From the NCBI RefSeq assembly GCF_003697785.1, contig NZ_QOKZ01000006.1, positions 264,044-328,043 of the forward strand: DNA of 64,000 bases, given 5' to 3'. A program made the position numbers and the translations under genes. The stretch comes from Paracoccus alkanivorans. GTDB lineage: Bacteria; Pseudomonadota; Alphaproteobacteria; Rhodobacterales; Rhodobacteraceae. Of this stretch, positions 57,609 through 64,000 are shown in pieces. Position 1 is the first letter of the stretch. Each line of letters begins with the position of its first letter. The notes beneath the pieces are model-generated. The model saw only the letters and a program-made list of their open reading frames with translations. It was not told where the DNA came from and ran no database searches.

Positions 57609-58510
57609 CAGCGCTTCTCCAATCCAAGCATTTGGCGCACCTCTGCGGGAGCGAGCACCCGGCCCCCCAGTGATTGCACCAGTGTCACGGCGCGGGCCAC
57701 CAGCGCCTCATTCGTGGCCGGAACGCTCTTTTCGAGCCATAGGTTATCCTCCAGCCCGACGCGAATATTCCCACCGGCCAGCATCGCCAGCGCAGCATAG
57801 GGAAGCTGATTGCGCCCGATCGAAAAGGCCGAGAAGGTCCAGTCATTCGGGACATTGTCCAGGATGGCCTTGAAGGTGCCCAGATCATCCGGCGCGCCCC
57901 AGGGGATGCCCATGCATAGCTGGATCATCACCGGATCGTCGATCACTCCTTGCGCCTTCAACCACTTTGCCAGCAGCAGATGACCGGTATCGAAGATTTC
58001 GATCTCAGGGCGCACGCCAAGCGCCTGAATCTGCCGCGCCATTTCTTTCAGCATGCCGGGGGTGTTGGTCATCACGTAATCGCCTTCGCCGAAATTCATC
58101 GTGCCGCAATCCAGCGTGCAAATCTCGGGCCTCAGCTCCGCGATATGGATCAGACGCTCGGTCGCGCCGATCATGTCGGTTCCGGCGGGATCGGTGGGAA
58201 AGGGTGCCTCGGTCGAGCCAAGGACGATATCGCCGCCCATCCCCGCAGTCAGGTTCAGAACCATATCGGTGCCCGAATCGCGGATACGTTCAACCACTTC
58301 GCGATACAATGCGGCATCGCGCGATCCTTTGCCCGTTTCGGGATCGCGGACATGAATATGCGCAATGGCGGCGCCAGCCCGGGCGGCAGCGACCGAGGCT
58401 TCCGCGATCTGCTCAGGGGTGACCGGAACCTTGTCCGACCTGCCTGCCGTGTCGCCGGCGCCGGTTATGGCACAGGTGATGAACACATCTCTGTTGGGAG
58501 TAAGTGGCAT
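57605..58510 (-). CDS. BKACE-family 3-dehydrocarnitine cleavage enzyme (CdhC-like)
   Basis: A 301-residue beta-keto acid cleavage enzyme: 3-dehydrocarnitine plus acetyl-CoA gives acetoacetate and betainyl-CoA (role by context). [12 protein letters not shown] opens it, the zinc motif AHIHVRD (His51, His53) is intact, and the [11 protein letters not shown] and [11 protein letters not shown] segments are typical. It heads the two-gene carnitine unit and is divergent from the GlxA-type regulator. The fused thioesterase next door would release glycine betaine from the product. Confidence 0.92.
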   Translation of the reverse strand: MPLTPNRDVFITCAITGAGDTAGRSDKVPVTPEQIAEASVAAARAGAAIAHIHVRDPETGKGSRDAALYREVVERIRDSGTDMVLNLTAGMGGDIVLGSTEAPFPTDPAGTDMIGATERLIHIAELRPEICTLDCGTMNFGEGDYVMTNTPGMLKEMARQIQALGVRPEIEIFDTGHLLLAKWLKAQGVIDDPVMIQLCMGIPWGAPDDLGTFKAILDNVPNDWTFSAFSIGRNQLPYAALAMLAGGNIRVGLEDNLWLEKSVPATNEALVARAVTLVQSLGGRVLAPAEVRQMLGLEKRW

Positions 58511-58605
58511 TCGCGGTTCCTTACTGGCTGTTTCGGCTCAGCTTGACGCAAAGCCGGATTCCGCATTTAACACCATACGCAATTGAGTTAACCAACAACG
58601 CAAAT

Positions 58606-59580
58606 ATGGTATTGCAGCAATCCGACCAGACCCTGTCCGTCACGCTTCTGGTCCTGCCCGAGGCGTCACTGATGAGCCTTGCGGCCACGCTGGATCCGAT
58701 GCGGGCGGCGAACCGCACCACGGGCGAAGAGGTATATCGCTGGAAGGTGGTATCCTTCGACGGACAGGCGGTGGCCACAAGTTGCGGGTTGAAGGTAGAG
58801 GTCGATGCCGGTTTCGATCCGCGCGAAGGATGTGATCTGCTGATCGTGGTCGCGGCCTTCAACGCTACCCTACATGCCAGTCCGGCACTGGTCGCGGCGG
58901 TGCGCCAGGGAGCGAGACATGCGCGACTGGTCGGTGGGGTGGAAGCGGGAAGTTGGGTGCTGGCGATGACCGGCCTGCTGGACAATCGCCGCGCCACCAC
59001 CCATTGGGAAGATTTCGAAGATTTCGCCGCTCGTTTTCCGCAGGTGCAGCTGATCCCGGACCGTTGGATCGTTGACGGACCGGTTCTGACCACCGGTGGC
59101 GCGGCGCCTGCACTGGATTTCATGCTGGCACTGATCCGGGCGCGGCAGGGTTTCGCCGCCGCACTGAGTGTCGCCAGCCTCTATGTTTATGACGAGACGC
59201 GGTTGCCGTCGGATGCACAGCCGCTGGTTTCAATGGGACGGGTTGGCCAGCAGGAGCCTCGGCTTGCCGCGGCCGTTCGCATCATGGAGGAGCATCTGGA
59301 CGCGCCGCTGCCGATCCGCGCCATCGCCAGCCGGACAGGCTGTTCCCTGCGCACATTGGAAGGACTGTTCCGCGATTTCGTGCAGATCCCGCCGGGAGCT
59401 TACTATCTATCGCTCAGGTTACAGGCAGCCCGGCGACTGGTAGTGGATACAAGGCTGCAGATGGCCGAAATTGCCGTGCGGACCGGTTTTTCCTCGGTCG
59501 CGTCGCTGTCGCGGGCGTTCCGGCGGCATTACGGCCATCCGCCATCGGCCGCCCGGCGCAGCCCTAATTCACAGCCCTAG
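58606..59580 (+). CDS. GlxA/CdhR-type AraC-family regulator
   Basis: A 324-residue regulator with an N-terminal DJ-1/PfpI-like sensor domain (VTLLVLPEASLMSLAATLDP) and a C-terminal AraC double HTH (IRAIASRTGCSLRTLEGLF and MAEIAVRTGFSSVASLSRAF). This is the CdhR architecture, the carnitine-responsive activator of carnitine catabolism in Pseudomonas. ATG 58606 starts at the domain boundary; the open frame from 58504 is upstream promoter sequence. A TTGACG (58543-58548) lies at promoter spacing. Its 3' end overlaps the binding-protein gene tail by 12 bp (59569-59580). Confidence 0.9.
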   Translation: MVLQQSDQTLSVTLLVLPEASLMSLAATLDPMRAANRTTGEEVYRWKVVSFDGQAVATSCGLKVEVDAGFDPREGCDLLIVVAAFNATLHASPALVAAVRQGARHARLVGGVEAGSWVLAMTGLLDNRRATTHWEDFEDFAARFPQVQLIPDRWIVDGPVLTTGGAAPALDFMLALIRARQGFAAALSVASLYVYDETRLPSDAQPLVSMGRVGQQEPRLAAAVRIMEEHLDAPLPIRAIASRTGCSLRTLEGLFRDFVQIPPGAYYLSLRLQAARRLVVDTRLQMAEIAVRTGFSSVASLSRAFRRHYGHPPSAARRSPNSQP

Positions 59581-60507
59581 CGATTCCTGAACGACGGGTA
59601 GCCCCGGTTCGCCCTCAAGCGTGGTGACATCGGTCAGCCACGCATCAAGCACCTGCGGATTCTCGGTCAGCCAGCGTTCCGCGGCGGCGCGAGGCTCCAG
59701 CCCTTCGTCGAGGATATAGGCCATCATGAGATCCTCGGCCTCGACGGTGAAGACGAGGTTTTTCAGGAATTGACCCAGATTGGGGCAATCCTCGGAAAGA
59801 CCCGCGCGGGTATTGGTCAGCACGGTGGCCGAGCCGTCATTGGGGCCGAACATGTCATTGCCGTCGGTCAGATATTCCATCTCGAAGCGCACATTCATCG
59901 GATGCGGCCGCCAGCCGAAGAACAGGATGTCGTCATCGGAATCCATCGCCCGCTGAGCTTGCGCCAGCATCCCCTGCTCACTGGATTCGACAAGTTCGAA
60001 AGCGGAGAGTCCGAAATCGTCATTGGTGATCGCGTCGAGTATCGTGGCATTGGCGCTGCTTCCAGCCTCGATACTGTAGATCTTCCCGCCCAACTGGTCC
60101 CGAAACTTGATAATGTCGGAATAGGTTTTCAACCCCGCGTCATAGCTCGTTTTCGGCACTGCGAAACCGATTACGGCGCCTTCGAGATTGGTCTGGACGA
60201 CCTCGATATCGCCTGCCTCGACCAATGGTTGCTGAACCGAGGCCTGTAGAGGCATCCAGTTGCCCAGAAAGATGTCGGTATCTCCCCGTTTCAGCGACTC
60301 GAATGTGACCGCCACCGACAGAACCGATATTTCGGGTTTGTAGCCCAGCGCTTCGAGTATCCGCGCTGCCGTCGCTGTCGTCGCCGAGATATCGGTCCAG
60401 CCCACATCCGAAAAGCTGGGTGCCTGGCAAGTGGCCGGATCATCCGCCGCAATGGCCTGACCCGTCGCAAGCGATGCAAGAACACCGGCCGCAAGAATGC
60501 GCTTCAT
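59569..60507 (-). CDS. Orphan choline/betaine/carnitine-type ABC binding protein (CaiX/ChoX-like)
   Basis: A 312-residue periplasmic protein of the ProX/OpuAC fold with a signal peptide (MKRILAAGVLASLATGQAIA). Aromatic-rich motifs GWTDISATTA, LGNWMPLQ and FFGWRPHPMN resemble the aromatic cage of ChoX/CaiX proteins that bind quaternary amines. ATG 60507 is chosen over 60567 for the clean signal peptide. No permease or ATPase is adjacent, so like CaiX it probably serves a transporter encoded elsewhere. Location beside the carnitine genes points to carnitine. Confidence 0.9.
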   Translation of the reverse strand: MKRILAAGVLASLATGQAIAADDPATCQAPSFSDVGWTDISATTATAARILEALGYKPEISVLSVAVTFESLKRGDTDIFLGNWMPLQASVQQPLVEAGDIEVVQTNLEGAVIGFAVPKTSYDAGLKTYSDIIKFRDQLGGKIYSIEAGSSANATILDAITNDDFGLSAFELVESSEQGMLAQAQRAMDSDDDILFFGWRPHPMNVRFEMEYLTDGNDMFGPNDGSATVLTNTRAGLSEDCPNLGQFLKNLVFTVEAEDLMMAYILDEGLEPRAAAERWLTENPQVLDAWLTDVTTLEGEPGLPVVQESLGL

Positions 60508-60789
60508 TATTATTCCCTCCGTTGTTAGACCGGCAGGCACCAGGTACACGCCGTGCCATCCTGGCAAGGATAGGTGAAAATATCGCTATCCGCTTGGCTA
60601 ATTCCGTGATGATTTTGGCAATTTCCGCAGCGGGCCGACTCTGAAGGACCCCGGAGGCGCTGGCAGTTCGACCGCCTTCCGGCGGCATCAATGTGCCTAT
60701 ATTGTTGAAGAACTCCTGTTGCCTGAGGCACTGATCGCTGTTTCCACCTTGTCATCCGGGTGGGGCGTTTCCAGCGATAACGGGTCCGA
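60508..60789. other. Upstream region of the binding-protein gene
   Basis: 282 bp holding the presumed promoter of the binding-protein gene. I see no gene. It ends where IS1182-like coding similarity begins. Confidence 0.4.
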
Positions 60790-61120
60790 GACACGAGGGC
60801 ACAGACGGCGCTGTTTCTCAAGTTTTCGCTGAAAGATCATCTTCCTTGCTCAATCAGACCGGTTTGCTTACCTGGCCAGCATCCGTCCGCATCTCATTGC
60901 TTTCCAAGGTCACACTGGCAGACGATCGGTCGATCCCGAACCGATGATCCGGACGCTGATGATCGGGTATTGGTTCGGCATCCGGCCCAAGCGTCGGCTT
61001 TGCCATGAGGTGCATCTGAACCCGAGGTATCGCTGGTTCTGTCGTCTGGACCTGACGGACAGGGCACCGGATCACCCGACCTTCTCCGGGAGCCGCCGTG
61101 GCTGGTTTCGGGAGAGTCAG
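60790..61120 (+). mobile_element. IS1182-type transposase 5' fragment (frameshifted)
   Basis: Plus-strand remnants match the N-terminal half of an IS1182-family transposase: RAQTALFLKFSLKDHLP from about 60796, then after a frame change near 60860 RFAYLASIRPHL, VDPEPMIRTLMIGYWFGIRP, RRLCHEVHLNPRYRWFCRLD and PDHPTFSGSRRGWFRES. The match stops abruptly at about 61120, where an IS630-type fragment on the other strand begins. No terminal repeats were found. Inactive. Confidence 0.75.
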
Positions 61121-61131
61121 AGCCCTTTGGT

Positions 61132-61300
61132 TTAACTTGCGACATATCCGGCAGCCCGAAAGAAGTTCCAGCATTCAACTTGGGTAAACATCCCCGAGTG
61201 CGTTGATCAGATCAACAAAAGCTCTCGCATCGATCTTGCGCAGGTGAGCCTTGAGCTTGGAAAAGGCCTGTTCGATGGGTTGAGATCCGGTGACGGCGGA
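61132..61300 (-). mobile_element. IS630-type transposase 3' fragment (frameshifted)
   Basis: The minus strand reads PIEQAFSKLKAHLRKIDAR with the catalytic Glu of the DDE triad, then ALGDVYPS and a stop. In the next frame FTQVECWNFFRAAGYVAS completes the usual C-terminus, ending at a TAA (61132-61134). A frameshift therefore lies near 61195. Upstream DDE residues are lost. Inactive remnant. Confidence 0.8.
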
Positions 61301-61445
61301 CGAAAGCCCAGGGCACGGCAGGGTCGTTGCGTGTTGTAGTGTGTCCTCCGTTGTCCGGTCAGTCTCTGTGTCTCTCGCGGGTAGCATGCCGTTGATTGAA
61401 ATTAACTCTCATGGCGCGTTCGACGCATCTGCAAATCGCGACCTT

Positions 61446-62333
61446 TCAGTGGAGCAGTTCGCCGAGAATGTTTGCGATGTGCTGGAGGGCCACATCCTTG
61501 CTACGCCGCTGGTGCCAGGCAAGATGTATGGGAAATCCGGAAACTGGGATGGGAGGCGGGAAGGAGATCAAATCACCGGTATCCTGCAGGACGCGCGACG
61601 GCAGCATCGCGATCATGTCGGAGCTTTGCAGAATCGTTCGCACCATCTGAAAGTTCGGCACGACAAGCCCGACGCGCCGTGTCAGGCCGCGGCTGGCCAG
61701 TTCGGCGTCCAGTGGCGTCCTCGTATCGCCCCGTCCCGACACAATGATATGCGGATATCGCAGCCACATACCGAGACCGAAGCCGTCGGATGCGGGATGC
61801 CCAACGCGCATGGCAACCACATAATGCTCGGTCGCCAGCTTCTCCCGGTGGAGGTCGTCTTCAGCGGGCGGGAAGACCGATACCGCAAGATCGCTCGTGC
61901 CGTCCACGAGCGCCATCCGGGCGGCCTCGGCGCCATGCCAGGGCTGGATCACCAGATCGATTCCGGGTGCAGATTGCTGAAGCCTCCCCTGCAGAGGCGC
62001 GATGACAAGCAAGGCGGGATAATCCGCCATGGTGATGCGCAAGGTCTGGCGAATGTCGCAGAGCGGTATTTCGGGCGGATCGATCAGATCGGTCACCTCC
62101 ACCAGCAGCGACTTCAAAGGTGCCCGCAATGCCTCGGCCTTCGGCGTCAGGCGCATTGTTCCCCGACCGCGTTCCAGAAGCTCGTCGCGGAAGAGATGAC
62201 GGCAGCGTTGCAGCGCCGCCGAGGCGGCGGGCTGCGACAGGCCAATCCGATCGGCAGCACGGCTGACATGCGCCTCGTCCAGGAGCGCGTCGAGGATTAC
62301 CAGAAGATTCAGATCAAGCGAGCGCAAATTCAT
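61446..62333 (-). CDS. LysR-family regulator (NodD/NahR-like)
   Basis: A 295-residue LTTR with MNLRSLDLNLLVILDALLDE at the start, the NodD/NahR-type opening, the HTH VSRAADRIGLSQPAASAALQ and an effector domain (LRITMADYPALLVIAPLQG). It is divergent from the NAD(P)H oxidoreductase gene, with an inverted repeat abutting its start. It is unlike the three CrgA-like LysR proteins elsewhere here. The effector is unknown, perhaps an aromatic or quinone given the neighbours. Confidence 0.92.
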   Translation of the reverse strand: MNLRSLDLNLLVILDALLDEAHVSRAADRIGLSQPAASAALQRCRHLFRDELLERGRGTMRLTPKAEALRAPLKSLLVEVTDLIDPPEIPLCDIRQTLRITMADYPALLVIAPLQGRLQQSAPGIDLVIQPWHGAEAARMALVDGTSDLAVSVFPPAEDDLHREKLATEHYVVAMRVGHPASDGFGLGMWLRYPHIIVSGRGDTRTPLDAELASRGLTRRVGLVVPNFQMVRTILQSSDMIAMLPSRVLQDTGDLISFPPPIPVSGFPIHLAWHQRRSKDVALQHIANILGELLH

Positions 62334-62335
62334 AG

Positions 62336-62362
62336 GATTAATAATAGATCAGATCATTAATC
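62336..62362. promoter_or_regulatory. Candidate LysR operator, inverted repeat GATTAAT-N13-ATTAATC
   Basis: GATTAAT (62336-62342) and ATTAATC (62356-62362) are perfect 7-bp arms with 13 bp between, beginning 2 bp upstream of the lysR start. Arms and spacing suit LysR recognition sites near divergent promoters. Confidence 0.55.
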
Positions 62363-62421
62363 GATTGGGAAGATTTTAGATCCTGGCACATCGTCTCCCT
62401 GTCGCAACAAGGAAGACAATC

Positions 62422-63003
62422 ATGACCAAGACTCTCATCCTCCTGTTTCACCCCGATCTCTCGCGATCGAAAGCGAATGTCGCGCTGGCCGCGGCGGCAG
62501 CCAAGCTTTCCGGCGTCGAGGTCGTCGACATGCAGGCCGCCTGTCCCAACGGAATAGATATGGTTAGGGACAGCCAACGCGAGGCCGCACGACTGCTTGC
62601 CGCCGATCGGATCGTGCTGCAATTTCCCATCCAGTGGTATTCCACCCCGCCGCTCATGAAGGAATGGCAGGATGCCGTTCTCACGCGCATGTTCTACATC
62701 GCCTACGAGGCGGAGGGCCACAAGCTTGAAGGCACACCGCTTCTGATTGCCGCGACCGCCGGTAACGTGCCGGCGGCGTATCAGCCAGGCGGGCGCAACA
62801 TGTTTCCAATGATCGAATTACTCGCTCCGTTGCGCGCCACCGCGCATCGCTGCGGCCTCGGCTGGACCTCACCCTTCATCCTCTATCAGGCCGACAAGCT
62901 GGAGTCAGCGGCACTTAAGGCCGCGGCAATCGATTATGCCACCACGCTCGAACGCTGGATCGAAGCCACTTCAGCAATCAAGGGAAGGCAGCCTGACTCA
63001 TGA
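62422..63003 (+). CDS. NAD(P)H-dependent oxidoreductase (flavodoxin-like, KefF/MdaB type)
   Basis: A 193-residue FMN/FAD quinone-reductase-like enzyme. LILLFHPDLSRSKANVALA is the flavin-phosphate loop, VLQFPIQWYSTPPLMKEWQD is the diagnostic substrate-side motif, and LIAATAGNVPAAYQPGG is the third loop. Such enzymes reduce quinones and may guard against redox stress. It is divergent from a LysR gene, and its stop overlaps the following gene by four bases (63000-63003), so both are co-expressed. Confidence 0.92.
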   Translation: MTKTLILLFHPDLSRSKANVALAAAAAKLSGVEVVDMQAACPNGIDMVRDSQREAARLLAADRIVLQFPIQWYSTPPLMKEWQDAVLTRMFYIAYEAEGHKLEGTPLLIAATAGNVPAAYQPGGRNMFPMIELLAPLRATAHRCGLGWTSPFILYQADKLESAALKAAAIDYATTLERWIEATSAIKGRQPDS

Positions 63004-63419
63004 AGACATCTCGTGACACATTCACCGATCTCGATCGTGGCATGCCCGGCTGGTTCATATTCTCGGCATGGTTCCTGCCAGTCGGCATCCTTGGCCAGTT
63101 TCTCAGCGCAGGAAGTGCACTCTTCCATGATAGCGGTTTGTGGGGTCTGCATGTAGCGGCTGGCGGGATTCTGGTCCTTCCGGCCATCGCCCTTCTCGTC
63201 GGGGCGCTCTCGGTTCCCCGTTTGCGGGGCTTCGGGTGGTGGGCAAGCCTGATCTTTATCATCTATCTCATCCAGGTCGCGCTGGCGGTGGAAACCATGC
63301 CGCTGCTACTTTCCGTCCATCCCTTCAATGGTGCTCTGCTGCTTTCGGCCAGTCTGGTGTTGCTCGCCAAGGTCGAACGTCGCCGCGCTCAGGCCCTTTC
63401 CATGGAGACGTTCCAATGA
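63000..63419 (+). CDS. Small integral membrane protein, DUF6220-like
   Basis: A 139-residue protein with four hydrophobic segments: GWFIFSAWFLPVGILGQFL, LHVAAGGILVLPAIALLVG, WASLIFIIYLIQVALAV and FNGALLLSASLVLLA. The pattern fits the DUF6220 family. It overlaps the oxidoreductase stop by four bases, so a link to quinone redox at the membrane is possible. Function unknown. Confidence 0.75.
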   Translation: MKTSRDTFTDLDRGMPGWFIFSAWFLPVGILGQFLSAGSALFHDSGLWGLHVAAGGILVLPAIALLVGALSVPRLRGFGWWASLIFIIYLIQVALAVETMPLLLSVHPFNGALLLSASLVLLAKVERRRAQALSMETFQ

Positions 63420-63479
63420 GTTGCACAGAGAAACCGATCCACAGCATTGAGCTCCCCAACCCATCTGGGCAGGAGCCCT

Positions 63480-63640
63480 TCAAGAGAGGATAATGCGGAT
63501 AGGCCGGTCCAAGGGCCGTCACTCCCGAGAACGTGGATTTGGATCTGAGGGATCTCGGCCGGTCGCAACATCGGATAGTCGGGGAAATTGGTCTGGCTGA
63601 CCGCCCCGTCCACAAGCGTGATCTTTTCCGTTCAGGCTTT
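63480..63640 (-). pseudogene. Fragment of a molybdopterin-binding aldehyde/isoquinoline oxidoreductase subunit
   Basis: The minus strand reads ITLVDGAVSQTNFPDYPMLR then PAEIPQIQIHVL, a close match to the C-terminal part of xanthine-dehydrogenase-family large subunits such as isoquinoline 1-oxidoreductase beta. The usual GEPGTPPIAPA stretch that should follow is not present, and upstream sequence leaves frame. It is a short relic, not a working gene. Confidence 0.7.
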
Positions 63641-63661
63641 GTAATTCCATGGCATGAGAGC

Positions 63662-64000
63662 TTAGATATTTGAGCTCGGCCATTGATTGGCGATGCGCTG
63701 CAGGGTCTGAGTGTGCCATGCCGCCGGATCGACGTTGTGACTCGGCTCGCCCGGAAGCTCCGTATTCTGGCCAATGATAACCTCGCGATCGGCGTCGATG
63801 GCCGAAATCATTGCCATTTCGACCCGGAATACATTGGCTGTCCGGACAGTCAGCGTATCGAGCCTGGCTCGGTTACCGATACCGCGTAACCGAACATCAG
63901 CGTGATAAGCGGCCGGTCAAGCGTGATCATCGTCAGGAACAGTGCACTGGTTGTGACATTGACAATCAGACCGGTGACGACGGTCCATGTCCAGAAGGCT
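63662..64000 (-). pseudogene. Frameshifted membrane-protein fragment running off the window
   Basis: From the right edge the minus strand encodes hydrophobic FWTWTVVTGLIVNVTTSALF and LITLMFGYA, and near 63880-63890 coding potential passes to another frame (IGNRARLDTLTVRTANVF, then TLQRIANQWPSSN) that ends at 63662. A single indel would join them. The family is not recognised. It may be a real disrupted gene or a sequencing error. Confidence 0.5.

Noticed and set aside
61290..62360. 356-codon plus-strand frame across the right-hand LysR gene
   Set aside because: Antisense to a clear LysR gene on the minus strand.

Overview
The window is high-GC and gene-dense, and it looks like the chromosome of a Rhodobacteraceae alphaproteobacterium, probably Paracoccus-like. 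Supporting signs are the run SUV3-like helicase - S4 RNA-binding protein - FdxA ferredoxin - CarD (5.5-10.1 kb), a TIGR01459-type HAD gene beside a family II pyrophosphatase, an intergenic hairpin repeat of a kind I associate with this family, and an alphaproteobacterial LexA box (GTTC-N7-GTTC). No database was searched; family names come from reading the translations.

Layout. 0-14 kb is housekeeping: threonine aldolase (cut by the edge), a YcgN-type cysteine-cluster protein, ribF, a MaoC hydratase, a HAD hydrolase and Mn-pyrophosphatase, carD, fdxA, an S4 protein, a large RNA helicase, a TPR protein, an SCP2 protein, a lysophospholipase-like hydrolase, a peroxiredoxin and lipA. 14-16 kb holds an AraC regulator divergent from an MFS exporter. 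16-23.7 kb is a complete histidine-utilisation locus: hutC-hutF divergent from hutI-hutH-hutG-hutU, the five-enzyme route through formylglutamate. 23.7-27.4 kb carries a PutP symporter, an isoaspartyl peptidase and a P1/DmpA peptidase, which fits amino-acid and peptide scavenging. tRNA-Leu(UAG) lies at 28.0 kb.

28-50 kb is accessory in character. It has a CAP-domain lipoprotein, a DUF924 protein, three LysR-regulated modules (SDR; GST plus flavin reductase; hydrolase plus RND efflux pair), a LemA/DUF2207 pair, a DJ-1/PfpI protein, an RHH protein, a 2H phosphoesterase behind a LexA-type box, and a polymorphic-toxin gene with a C-terminal WHH nuclease followed by a SUKH (SMI1/KNR4) immunity gene.

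50-60.5 kb is transport and carnitine catabolism: a five-gene Dpp/Opp-type ABC transporter, then a fused carnitine dehydrogenase/thioesterase, a BKACE cleavage enzyme, a divergent GlxA/CdhR-type regulator and an orphan betaine/carnitine-type binding protein. 60.8-61.3 kb is insertion-sequence debris (IS1182-type head against IS630-type tail). 61.4-63.4 kb holds a LysR regulator, an NAD(P)H oxidoreductase and a small membrane protein. The right edge contains broken coding sequence.

The most interesting points are the toxin/immunity locus with an unassigned N-terminal region, the LexA-type box before the 2H phosphoesterase, the apparently catalytically dead hydrolase heading the RND operon, and two related degenerate fragments flanking the ABC transporter operon.
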